A DNA stretch of 64,000 bases from Dongia_B soli (GTDB lineage Bacteria > Pseudomonadota > Alphaproteobacteria > Dongiales > Dongiaceae): the NCBI RefSeq assembly GCF_034044715.1, contig NZ_JAXCLW010000001.1:682001-746000 (forward strand), in the 5' to 3' direction. Within the stretch, counting starts at the first letter, position 1, and each line of letters opens with the position of its first letter. The position numbers and the translations under genes were made by a program. Below the pieces are notes generated by a model, which saw nothing but the letters and a program-made list of their open reading frames with translations, was not told the DNA's origin and did no database searches. Below, piece after piece: positions 27,514 through 35,590 of the stretch.

Positions 27514-27687
27514 TTCTCTCTCTCCCTGAGATGAAGACGTTAGCTGGGGAGCGCTACCGCTTGGCGCGGTTATTGACCGGCTATTTCGCCGGCCGACACC
27601 TCGCGGTCCCGACTGGCGCCCCGGCAATGACATGTGTGCCATCGTCCGGTTTCAGTTATCGCGCCGTCGGGCTTGGCGAGTCAATAG

Positions 27688-27704
27688 TTTAGAACGTTTA
27701 AAAA
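27688..27704. promoter_or_regulatory. Candidate iron control element (Irr box) upstream of rubrerythrin
   Basis: TTTAGAA at 27688-27694, three spacer bases, then TTAAAAA at 27698-27704. The published alphaproteobacterial Irr site is TTTAGAA-N3-TTCTAAA, from memory: the first arm matches fully, the second 5 of 7. It sits in the 261-bp gap between the Irr-type gene and the rubrerythrin operon. Confidence 0.5.
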
Positions 27705-27774
27705 GAAGCTTGTTACCAGCGCTACGAAAATGAAATCGAAAACCATAATGGCTGGAAACAATCCGGCGCTGGGC

Positions 27775-28191
27775 TCAGCTCTTGGTCACCCGGACGATGA
27801 CATCGACGCGGCTCACATGCGTGCCGCCGGGGGCCGTGGGGACCCGCGCCAAGGCGATTTCGTCGCCTGGAATATCCTGCAATTGGCCATCGTCTTCGAA
27901 GAAGAAATGGTGGTGGTCGCTGATATTGGTATCGAAATAGGAACGCCCCGGCTCGATCACAACTTCGCGCAACAGACCCGCCTGGGTGAATTGGTGCAGC
28001 GTGTTGTAGACGGTCGCCAGCGAGACAGGAACGCGTGCTTCCACCGCCTGGGCATGCAATTGCTCGGCCGTGAGGTGACGATCGCGGCCGTCGAACAGGA
28101 GCTTCGCCAAAGACAGGCGTTGGCGTGTCGGCCGCAGGCCAGCCTGGCGCAGCCGCTGCACGATCGGGGCGAAGGGGCGAATATCGGTCAT
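27775..28191 (-). CDS. irr: Iron response regulator Irr (Fur family)
   Basis: 138-residue Fur-family repressor. DNA-binding part LRPTRQRLSLAKLLF and SLATVYNTLHQFTQAGLL; the signature DHHHFFFEDD has three consecutive His (93-95) that bind haem in Irr proteins. There is no Cys at all, so no N-terminal Cys-Pro haem regulatory motif as in Bradyrhizobium Irr and no Cys4 zinc site as in many Fur/PerR proteins. Irr acts in alphaproteobacteria when iron and haem are low. The ATG at 28191 fits homologues; ATGs at 28236 and 28245 are in frame. It lies upstream of rubrerythrin on the same strand. Confidence 0.87.
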   Translation of the reverse strand: MTDIRPFAPIVQRLRQAGLRPTRQRLSLAKLLFDGRDRHLTAEQLHAQAVEARVPVSLATVYNTLHQFTQAGLLREVVIEPGRSYFDTNISDHHHFFFEDDGQLQDIPGDEIALARVPTAPGGTHVSRVDVIVRVTKS

Positions 28192-28324
28192 GGCTCCAAT
28201 ATGAGCCAAATCCACGCCTTTTTGAAGGGGGTTCATTATAATCATTCCGAACTAGGACGCAGCGCCTTCTCGAACTTCGACAAATAAGCGCAATTTTTTC
28301 CGGCATCAGGCGCGGCGAAACGTT

Positions 28325-29119
28325 TCACGGCATCAATGCGCCGCCATTGACCTCGATCACCTGGCCGGTGATATAGCCAGCCAAACTGTGCGAGGCGAGA
28401 AAGAGATACGCGCCGACACAATCCTCGGCTTGGCCAAGCCGCTTTTGTGGAATCCGCGCCGCCGTAGCCGCGAGCTTTTCCGGCGAGGAATAACGGCGAT
28501 GGAAATCGGTATCGATGGTGCCTGGCGACACCGCATTCACCCGGATGCCGTCACCGGCCCATTCCGTCGCCAGCGAGCGGGTGGCTGTCGAGACGAAGGC
28601 CTTCGCGCCGCTGTAAGCCAACGACCCGGCGCTGCCGCCACTGCGGGCGGAGATCGAGGTCGTATTCACGATCGCCGCGGCCGAGGATTTGCGCAAAGCG
28701 GGGAAAGCCTGTTGCGCTGCCGTAACCACCGATTTGGCATTGAGGCTAAGGATCTCATCCAAGACAGCTTCGGCCAGGCCGGCTGCCGGATGGCGTCCCA
28801 TCATGGTGCCGGCATTATTGATCAGGATGTCGAGACCGCCGAGCTGTGCGATGGCCTGGTCGACCGCCCGGCGCGTCGCCTCGCTGTCGGCGAAATTGCC
28901 GGTGACGATGGATGGACGGTGCGTTGCCGTGGCACCGATATCGGCGGCCAAATCGCGCAAGCCAGCCGTTTCCTCGCGGCCATGCAGCACGATCTTCGCG
29001 CCAAGTTCGGCAAAAGCCCGGGCCACAGCCGCACCGATGCCGCGGCTGCTGCCGGTGATGAGGATTTTGCGGTCGCGGAAATCTTGCATCAGCAAATCGG
29101 CGGGCCAGGCAGCGCGCAT
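28325..29119 (-). CDS. Short-chain dehydrogenase/reductase
   Basis: 264 residues, classical SDR. Cofactor motif TGSSRGIG (22-29), NNAG (101-104), catalytic Ser155, Tyr169 and Lys173 (YSGAK). The C-terminal GQVIEVNGGALMP is typical of FabG-like enzymes. The ATG at 29119 has GGGAG seven bases upstream. It follows the nitronate-monooxygenase-like gene by 28 bp on the same strand and may be cotranscribed with it. Substrate unknown. Confidence 0.9.
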   Translation of the reverse strand: MRAAWPADLLMQDFRDRKILITGSSRGIGAAVARAFAELGAKIVLHGREETAGLRDLAADIGATATHRPSIVTGNFADSEATRRAVDQAIAQLGGLDILINNAGTMMGRHPAAGLAEAVLDEILSLNAKSVVTAAQQAFPALRKSSAAAIVNTTSISARSGGSAGSLAYSGAKAFVSTATRSLATEWAGDGIRVNAVSPGTIDTDFHRRYSSPEKLAATAARIPQKRLGQAEDCVGAYLFLASHSLAGYITGQVIEVNGGALMP

Positions 29120-29147
29120 TCTCGGTCTCCCTACCCGCCTTTGCCGG

Positions 29148-30548
29148 TCAGTAGCCGGTCAGAATTCGCTCGATCAGTTGCTTCACGCTGGGCACGAAGC
29201 CGCCGGCATAGAACGGATCGTCCTTGAAGCGATAGGCGTTATGGCCGGCGAACATCAGCTGGTCCTCGGTGCGGTCCGAATGGCTGATTTCCTGCAACGT
29301 CTTCTGGATGCAGAAAGAGCGGGGATCGGCCTTCTTGCCGGTCGTGCCGGTCTCGTTCTGGGCCCAGTTCGAGAAGTTGCAGGCGCTCAGGCAGCCCATG
29401 CAATTGATCTGGTCGGTGAGGATCTCGTTCTCGTTGGCCGGCGTCACGAAAATCAGCGTGCCGTCGGGTGTTCGCATGGCTTCGGTATAACCCTGCCGCA
29501 CCCATTCTTCTGCGCGCAATTTATCTGCGGCGGTCAGATAGACCAAGCGGCCACGCGCACCTACCGGGAAGGGCCATTCATGCTCGCCCACCTTATGGGT
29601 GTTGTAGACGACCTGGCGCTCCGAACGGGCGCGGAGGTCCTGAATGAAGGCGTTGTTGACGGCCGATGAATAGAAGCCGGTGGGGCTGAACTGGTTGAGG
29701 AAGACATCGCCCTTGGTCAAGGTCATCAGGCGCTTCTTCCAGGCATCGGAAATCGGGCTTTCCTGGGTCATCAGCGGCCGGGTGCCGAATTGGAAGGCGA
29801 CCGGGCCCAGTTCCGGATTGTCGATCCAGTCCTGCCATTCGCTGAGCCACCAGACGCCGCCGGCCATGACGATCGGCGTATCCTGGAGGCCGCATTCATC
29901 GCGCATCATGTCGCGCAATTCCTGGACGCGCGGCAGGGGATTGCCGGGCTTGGTCGGGTCTTCGCTGTTGCTGAGGCCGTTATGGCCACCTGCCAGCCAG
30001 GGATCTTCGTAAACGACCGCACCGAGCCAGTCGCGGAACTTGTGATAAGCCCGCTTCCACAAGGCGCGGAAGGCGCGCGCCGAGGACACGATGGGGTAAT
30101 AATGCACGCCATAAGCGGCGCAGATCTCGGCAATGCGATAGGGCATACCAGCGCCGCAGGTAACGCCGTGGATGAGGCCCTTGGCACCTTCCAGCACGCC
30201 ATGCAGTACGCGTTCCGACCCGGCCATCTCCCACAGGACATTCATGTGGATGCGGCCGTGGCCATTCGACATTTCATGGGCGATGCGGGCCTGGTTGATG
30301 CCGCCTTTAATGGCATAGGCCAGCAATTCCTCATGGCGCTCGCGGCGCGTCTTGCCGTGATAGACCTGTGGCACCAGTTTGCCGGTCTCATCGTAGAAAT
30401 CGGCATTGACGCCGGAGAATGTCCCGACACCGCCGGCTGCCGCCCAGGCGCCCGAAGACTCGCCATTGGAGACGGAAATCCCCTTGCCGCCCTCGACGAG
30501 CGGAAGAACCTCACGGCCCGAAATGATCAAGGGCTTTAATGCCTGCAC
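29148..30548 (-). CDS. Nitronate monooxygenase-like flavoprotein with C-terminal Cys cluster
   Basis: 466 residues. TIM-barrel FMN protein related to nitronate monooxygenase/2-nitropropane dioxygenase: GVGTFSGVNADF, GAGMPYRIAEICAAYGV, IVMAGGVW and FQFGTRPLMTQES fit the flavin-phosphate and active-site loops. The GTG at 30548 has GGAGGA six bases upstream. Unusual: the C-terminal extension carries Cys383-x2-Cys386-x3-Cys390-x22-Cys413 (CMGCLSAC...FC), close to the 4Fe-4S motif of 2,4-dienoyl-CoA reductase-type enzymes. The substrate is therefore uncertain. Upstream of an SDR on the same strand. Confidence 0.82.
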   Translation of the reverse strand: MQALKPLIISGREVLPLVEGGKGISVSNGESSGAWAAAGGVGTFSGVNADFYDETGKLVPQVYHGKTRRERHEELLAYAIKGGINQARIAHEMSNGHGRIHMNVLWEMAGSERVLHGVLEGAKGLIHGVTCGAGMPYRIAEICAAYGVHYYPIVSSARAFRALWKRAYHKFRDWLGAVVYEDPWLAGGHNGLSNSEDPTKPGNPLPRVQELRDMMRDECGLQDTPIVMAGGVWWLSEWQDWIDNPELGPVAFQFGTRPLMTQESPISDAWKKRLMTLTKGDVFLNQFSPTGFYSSAVNNAFIQDLRARSERQVVYNTHKVGEHEWPFPVGARGRLVYLTAADKLRAEEWVRQGYTEAMRTPDGTLIFVTPANENEILTDQINCMGCLSACNFSNWAQNETGTTGKKADPRSFCIQKTLQEISHSDRTEDQLMFAGHNAYRFKDDPFYAGGFVPSVKQLIERILTGY

Positions 30549-30639
30549 CGCAAATCCTCCAAAACACGCATCCCTGGGTCGCCTGCCGGCGCGCTGATCG
30601 AAATCACGGCCGGCACGCCGAATACTGCGATTATATAGG

Positions 30640-31440
30640 TCATCGCCCGATTTCCGCCAGCAACCGGCCCGGCACATCGGTAAATACTGCATCCACGCCC
30701 CAGGCGAACAGCTGGCGCGCCAAATTCACGTCATTAACGGTATAGACCAACAGCAGATAGCCAGCCTGCTTGATGGCCCGGGCCCAATCCTGGGTCAAGG
30801 CCTCATGCCAGCAATGGATCGAGACGGCGCCGAGTTCCTGGGCCAAACCTAGCCAGTCGGCCGGAGCATCTTCCAGCAACAGGCCGAGCGGAAAGCCCGC
30901 CCCAGGCCGCGCTTCGTTGATACGCCGCGCTTCCAGCAGGCTTTCATAGGAGAAACTGGAAACCAACGGCAACGGCTTGGCCGTCGGCCAGACACGGCCC
31001 AATTCGTCAAGCACACCAACTGCGGTCTCGCGGTCGCGGCCGGGACAGGGCTTAATCTCGACATTGCAGCCAAGCTCCAGCCGCTCCAGGCAGGCGATCG
31101 TCTCGGCCAGGGTTGGGATCCGGCTGTTGGCCCAGGCCGGGCCGAACCATGATCCGGCATCGAGCGCCTGCAGGGCCGAAAGCGACATTTGCGCGGCGAA
31201 GCCCATGCCGTTCGTTGTCCGATCGACAATGTCGTCGTGCAGAAGAATGACGGCATTATCCGCCGTCAACTTGGCATCGAATTCGACCCAGGACGCACCT
31301 TGGGCCTTGGCTTCGATGAAGCCTTCCAAAGTATTTTCGGGGGCGGCTTGCGCCGCCCCTCGATGACCAATCACACGCGGAACTGACAGTGCCGCCTGTT
31401 GCGATTGCATGATGACATGCCCCGTCGCGTCGCCGATCAC
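30640..31440 (-). CDS. ugpQ: Glycerophosphodiester phosphodiesterase
   Basis: 266-residue GDPD-family TIM barrel hydrolysing glycerophosphodiesters to glycerol 3-phosphate and an alcohol. Catalytic/metal motifs: [36 protein letters not shown] and the C-terminal YTVND and FTDVPGRL. No signal peptide, so cytoplasmic like UgpQ rather than GlpQ. The GTG at 31440 overlaps the pnp stop by 3 bp; an ATG at 31410 is an alternative. Possibly read through from pnp. Confidence 0.9.
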   Translation of the reverse strand: MIGDATGHVIMQSQQAALSVPRVIGHRGAAQAAPENTLEGFIEAKAQGASWVEFDAKLTADNAVILLHDDIVDRTTNGMGFAAQMSLSALQALDAGSWFGPAWANSRIPTLAETIACLERLELGCNVEIKPCPGRDRETAVGVLDELGRVWPTAKPLPLVSSFSYESLLEARRINEARPGAGFPLGLLLEDAPADWLGLAQELGAVSIHCWHEALTQDWARAIKQAGYLLLVYTVNDVNLARQLFAWGVDAVFTDVPGRLLAEIGR

Positions 31441-33572
31441 TCGGCCGGCGCGGCGGGTTCGCTCTGCTTATGGCTGATGTCTTCGCCGGTTTGTTGATCG
31501 ACCGCCTTCATGCTCAGCTTGACCTTGCCGCGATCATCCATGCCGATGCACTTGACCTTCACGACATCGCCGACATTGACCACATCGCCCACCTGCTTCA
31601 CGCGCTGCGGCGCCAGTTCACTGATGTGAACCAGACCGTCGCGGGTGCCGAGGAAGTTCACGAAGGCGCCGAAATCCATCAGCTTCACGACCTTGCCTTC
31701 ATAGATCTGGCCGACTTCCGGTTCGGCGACGATGCCCTTGATCCAGTCGATGGCAGCCTGAGACGCCTTGGCATCGACCGCCGCCACCTTGATGGTGCCG
31801 TCGTCTTCGATATCGATCTTCGCGCCGGTCACTTCGCAGATCTCGCGGATCACCTTGCCGCCGGAACCGATCACTTCGCGGATCTTGTCCTTCGGGATGT
31901 TGATCACGGTAATGCGCGGGGCGTTCTGGTTGACGCCTTCGCGCGCACCGGTCAGCGCCTTCGACATCTCACCGAGGATATGAACACGGCCCTGATGCGC
32001 CTGTTCCAAAGCGATCTTCATGATCTCCTTGGTGATCGAGGTGATCTTGATATCCATCTGCAGGGCGGTGATGCCCTTCTCGGTACCGGCCACCTTGAAA
32101 TCCATGTCACCGAGATGGTCCTCATCGCCGAGAATGTCGGAGAGCACGGCGAAACCATCCTTCTCCTTGATCAGACCCATGGCGATACCAGCCACCGGAC
32201 GCGGCATCGGCACGCCGGCATCCATCAGGCTGAGCGACGTGCCGCAGACGGTCGCCATCGAAGACGAGCCGTTGGATTCGGTGATCTCCGACACCACACG
32301 CATGGTGTAGGGGAACTCTTCCTTCTTCGGCAGCAGCGGATGGACGGCGCGCCAGGCGAGCTTGCCATGACCGACCTCACGACGACCCGGCGATCCCATG
32401 CGGCCGGTCTCACCGGTCGAATAGGGCGGGAAGTTGTAATGCAGCATGAAGTTTTCGCGATATTCGCCTTCGAGCGCGTCGATGATCTGCTCATCCTGGC
32501 CGGTGCCGAGCGTGGCAACCACCAGCGCCTGGGTTTCACCCCGTGTGAACAGCGCCGAACCATGGGCGCGGGGCAGTACGCCGACTTCCGAAACGATCGG
32601 ACGCACCGTCTTGGTGTCGCGGCCATCAATGCGGGTGCCGGTCTTCAGGATGTTGCCGCGAACGATATCGCGTTCCAGTTCCTTGAAGAGCTTGCCGACG
32701 AGCTCGGTGCGGATCTCGTCAGTGCCGATGACTTCCTTGGCCTTGGCCTTGACCGCGGCAACCTTGTCGGTGCGGGCCTGCTTGGCCTGTTCGCGATAGG
32801 CTTCGGCGAGATCGTTTGAGAACTGCGCCTGCAGAGCGGCCCAGACTTCCTTGTATTCCGGCTTTTCCTCGGCGAGCGGCCAGGGTTCGTTGGCGCATTG
32901 CTCCGCGAGTTCGATGATCGCATTGATCACCGGCTGGAAGCTGTCGAAGCCGAAATTGACGGCGCCCAGCATGATTTCCTCAGACAGCTCCTGGGCTTCC
33001 GATTCCACCATGAGAACACCTTCCGAGGTGCCGGCGAGGACGAGCTCGAGCTGGGTATCCGCGAGCTGCTCGGCCGTCGGATTGAGAACATATTCGCCAT
33101 TGATGTAGCCGACGCGGGCGGCACCGATCGGGCCCATGAAGGGAATACCGGAAATCGTCAGCGCGGCGGACGCACCGACCATAGCGACGATATCCGGATC
33201 GTTCTCGAGGTCGTGGCTGAGAACGGTGCAGACCACCTGGGTTTCATTGCGATAGGCCGGATGGAAGAGCGGGCGGATCGGACGGTCAATCAGACGCGAA
33301 ACCAGCACTTCCTTTTCCGAGGGACGGCCTTCGCGCTTGAAGAAGCCGCCGGGAATCTTGCCGGCCGCGAAGGCCTTTTCCTGGTAATTGACGGTGAGGG
33401 GGAAGAAATCGACACCCGGTTTCGGCTCCCTGTTGCCGACAGCGGTGCAAAGCACCACGGTGTCGCCATAGGTCGCGAGCAGAGCACCATCCGCCTGACG
33501 GGCGATGCGGCCGGTTTCGAGGGTCAGCTTGCGGCCGCCCCACATCAATTCTTTGCGATAGATTTTAAACAT
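31437..33572 (-). CDS. pnp: Polyribonucleotide nucleotidyltransferase (PNPase)
   Basis: 711-residue 3'-5' phosphorolytic exoribonuclease of the RNA degradosome. Two RNase PH domains with an alpha-helical linker (about 1-550: [27 protein letters not shown] region, and RREVGHG...[12 protein letters not shown]), then KH ([22 protein letters not shown]) and S1 ([32 protein letters not shown]). The ATG at 33572 has AAGGA six bases upstream. Last member of the nusA-type operon, after rpsO, with a long hairpin between them. Confidence 0.98.
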   Translation of the reverse strand: MFKIYRKELMWGGRKLTLETGRIARQADGALLATYGDTVVLCTAVGNREPKPGVDFFPLTVNYQEKAFAAGKIPGGFFKREGRPSEKEVLVSRLIDRPIRPLFHPAYRNETQVVCTVLSHDLENDPDIVAMVGASAALTISGIPFMGPIGAARVGYINGEYVLNPTAEQLADTQLELVLAGTSEGVLMVESEAQELSEEIMLGAVNFGFDSFQPVINAIIELAEQCANEPWPLAEEKPEYKEVWAALQAQFSNDLAEAYREQAKQARTDKVAAVKAKAKEVIGTDEIRTELVGKLFKELERDIVRGNILKTGTRIDGRDTKTVRPIVSEVGVLPRAHGSALFTRGETQALVVATLGTGQDEQIIDALEGEYRENFMLHYNFPPYSTGETGRMGSPGRREVGHGKLAWRAVHPLLPKKEEFPYTMRVVSEITESNGSSSMATVCGTSLSLMDAGVPMPRPVAGIAMGLIKEKDGFAVLSDILGDEDHLGDMDFKVAGTEKGITALQMDIKITSITKEIMKIALEQAHQGRVHILGEMSKALTGAREGVNQNAPRITVINIPKDKIREVIGSGGKVIREICEVTGAKIDIEDDGTIKVAAVDAKASQAAIDWIKGIVAEPEVGQIYEGKVVKLMDFGAFVNFLGTRDGLVHISELAPQRVKQVGDVVNVGDVVKVKCIGMDDRGKVKLSMKAVDQQTGEDISHKQSEPAAPAE

Positions 33573-33766
33573 ATAAGGTCCTTTACAGATCCAAGTCATC
33601 GACCGGATGGCTTGCCGGACCCGCGGAAACAATGTCGTAACAGGAGACCGTCGCGATCTCAGGGACATTGCTTGCGTTGGCCCGGCTGTCGTCTTGCGGG
33701 AGGGTTGGTCTGTGCCGATTTCGCTGTTCCGGTCGTTGCGACAGCGCCCGCATCGGCACAAAGCAA

Positions 33767-33797
33767 GAACCCGCCCAGGCCTTCCTGAAGCGGGTTC
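33767..33797 (-). terminator. Long hairpin between rpsO and pnp
   Basis: Arms GAACCCGC (33767-33774) and GCGGGTTC (33790-33797), with an inner CAGG/CCTG pair, so the stem is extended. On the minus strand it starts 8 nt after the rpsO stop and is followed by TTGCTTTG. It may be a partial terminator, and in this position it recalls the RNase III-processed rpsO-pnp hairpin of E. coli. Confidence 0.65.
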
Positions 33798-33805
33798 CGG
33801 CGATA

Positions 33806-34075
33806 TTAGCGGCGCAGGCCGAGACGGGTAATGATGTCCTGGTAGCGGCCGACATTCTTCTTCTTCACATAGTCGAGCAAGCGGCGACGCTGCCCCACCA
33901 TGACCAGCAGACCGCGACGCGAATGGAAATCCTTGTCATGGCTTTGCAGATGTTCGGTCAGATTCTTGATACGCTCAGTCAGGATGGCGACCTGCACCTC
34001 GGGCGAACCGGTATCGTTCGTGCCCTTGGCATATTCCTTGATCAATTCCTGCTTACGCTCCGGCGTAATCGACAT
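33806..34075 (-). CDS. rpsO: 30S ribosomal protein S15
   Basis: 89 residues, full length, starting [16 protein letters not shown] and containing GDTGS-type segment [17 protein letters not shown] and the 16S-binding part [20 protein letters not shown]. The ATG at 34075 has GGAG upstream; the TTG six bases earlier is not needed. It binds the central domain of 16S rRNA. Lies between truB and pnp, the usual order. Confidence 0.98.
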   Translation of the reverse strand: MSITPERKQELIKEYAKGTNDTGSPEVQVAILTERIKNLTEHLQSHDKDFHSRRGLLVMVGQRRRLLDYVKKKNVGRYQDIITRLGLRR

Positions 34076-34092
34076 CGCCAACTCCTTTCAAT

Positions 34093-35019
34093 TCAGAGGT
34101 TCATCACGCGCACCGGAACGAGTTCACCGGCTTCGAACCGGGTCAGTGCCACGAGTTTACCGGCAGACATGGCGCAAACCATGCAACCTGGCGCAAATTC
34201 GCGGATGCGATCGCGGTCCTGTCGATGCAGGAGACCGATCGCCTGGCCGGACCGAAGGCGGCCCGCCTCGGTGGTGGTCAAGGCCAGCGCCGGGATGTCG
34301 TCCAGCGCGGTCTCAACGGGTAATAAATGCTCAAAAGCGGCCGGACTATGCCCCATGGTCTGTAAAGTTTCCAGTGAAATCGCCCGGCTTTCATCGAAGC
34401 CCCCAACCGATAGTCGTCGAAGGGCGGAAACATGGCCAACAGACCCAAGATATTGAGCGATATCCCGGGCGAGCGACCGCATATAGGTTCCTTTGCCGCA
34501 CCGCGCCTCGAAAACCGCTTCATCGGCGCTCAGCCGGCCGGTCAGGGCCAGGTCGTCGATCCGCACTTTGCGCGGCGCCAGTTCGACCACCTCGCCATCG
34601 CGCGCCAGATCATAGGCGCGCTCACCGTCCACCTTGATTGCCGAAAAAGCCGGCGGCACCTGGTCAATGAGGCCGATGAAATGCGGCAGGGCTGCGCGTA
34701 TCGCCGCATCGTCCGGTCGTACCGGCGAGGTTTCCGTTACTTCGCCTTCGGCATCGTCGGTCGCGCGCTTTTCCCCGAATTTAAGGGTGAAGCGATAGGA
34801 TTTGGCCCCATCAATCACATAGGGAACCGTTTTCGTCGCCTCGCCAAGGGCAATCGGCAGAATACCCGTCGCCAAGGGATCAAGCGTGCCGCCATGGCCG
34901 GCCTTCTGGGCGTCGAACAGGCGCCGGACGGCGGCCACCGCCTGGGTCGAGGTCAGGCCGAGCGGCTTGTCGAGAATGAGCCAGCCGTCGACTTTCTCGC
35001 CGCGCTTACGCCGCGCCAT
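34093..35019 (-). CDS. truB: tRNA pseudouridine(55) synthase
   Basis: 308 residues, makes pseudouridine 55 in the T-loop of tRNAs. Catalytic Asp47 in HGGTLDPLATGILP, plus GWLILDKPLGLTS, VPPAFSAIKVDGERAY, and the RCGKGTYMRSLARDI segment. The ATG at 35019 has GAGGA and overlaps the 3' end of rbfA by 14 bp, so translation is probably coupled. A C-terminal PUA-like part is present (GELVPVRVMNL end). Confidence 0.97.
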   Translation of the reverse strand: MARRKRGEKVDGWLILDKPLGLTSTQAVAAVRRLFDAQKAGHGGTLDPLATGILPIALGEATKTVPYVIDGAKSYRFTLKFGEKRATDDAEGEVTETSPVRPDDAAIRAALPHFIGLIDQVPPAFSAIKVDGERAYDLARDGEVVELAPRKVRIDDLALTGRLSADEAVFEARCGKGTYMRSLARDIAQYLGSVGHVSALRRLSVGGFDESRAISLETLQTMGHSPAAFEHLLPVETALDDIPALALTTTEAGRLRSGQAIGLLHRQDRDRIREFAPGCMVCAMSAGKLVALTRFEAGELVPVRVMNL

Positions 35020-35509
35020 CGGAATCCTCGTCCTCGTCGCTCGTGCCGGAGGCTGCGGCATCTTCCGATGCACCGCCAAGATCCCGGGCAACCACCGGAT
35101 CGTTCAGCAGGGCTTCGATCCGGTTCGCCTGGCCGAAGCTCTCATCCAGCCGGAAGCGCAATTGCGGCGATACCCGCAGATTGACCTCGCGGGCCAATTG
35201 ACCGCGAAAGAAGCCGGCAGCACGGTTGAGTGCGGCGATCATTGTCTTGGTATCTATCTCGGCATCGACCGCAACGCCGAAAGGCACGACAAAAGCCGTG
35301 GCATTGCGCAGATCCGGACTGACATCGACGGCGGTCACCGTGACCGAATGATGCGCAAGATCGGGATCGTCCAGCACGTCGCGGCCGATGATGCGCGCCA
35401 AAGCATGGCGCATCTCCTCGCCGACCCGCAATTGACGCTGGCTGCCACCGCGGGCGCCACCCTTTGCCGCGCCGCCCCTGGTACCGGCGGATTTCTGTTT
35501 ACGTGTCAT
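35006..35509 (-). CDS. rbfA: Ribosome-binding factor A
   Basis: 167-residue 30S maturation factor. The KH-like core runs from QLRVGEEMRHALARII through VTAVDVSPDLRNATAFVVPFG to LRVSPQLRFRLDES. A basic Gly-rich N-terminus of about 25 residues and an acidic C-terminal tail (SDEDEDSDG) extend it beyond the E. coli protein, which is usual in alphaproteobacteria. Overlaps truB. Confidence 0.97.
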   Translation of the reverse strand: MTRKQKSAGTRGGAAKGGARGGSQRQLRVGEEMRHALARIIGRDVLDDPDLAHHSVTVTAVDVSPDLRNATAFVVPFGVAVDAEIDTKTMIAALNRAAGFFRGQLAREVNLRVSPQLRFRLDESFGQANRIEALLNDPVVARDLGGASEDAAASGTSDEDEDSDGAA

Positions 35510-35536
35510 CGTTCTTTCTGAATCCCTGATAGCCGA

Positions 35537-35565
35537 AGCGCGCCCCTGCCGGGCAGGAGCGCGCT
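35537..35565 (-). repeat. Strong hairpin between infB and rbfA
   Basis: AGCGCGC (35537-35543) pairs with GCGCGCT (35559-35565) and inner CCTG with CAGG, separated by one mismatch. It lies in the 81-bp gap between the infB stop and the rbfA start. No T-run on the minus strand, so it is more likely an RNA stability or processing element than a terminator. Confidence 0.5.
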
Positions 35566-35590
35566 GGATCGGCCCGTTTTCAGGCGGTTT

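Noticed and set aside
28191..28245. TATAAT-like hexamer just before the called irr start, as a promoter
   Set aside because: No matching -35 at 16-18 bp; it also overlaps an alternative in-frame start, so it was left unannotated.
31470..32819. 449-codon open frame on the plus strand opposite pnp
   Set aside because: Shadow of PNPase; Asp/His/Leu-rich translation without a recognisable fold.
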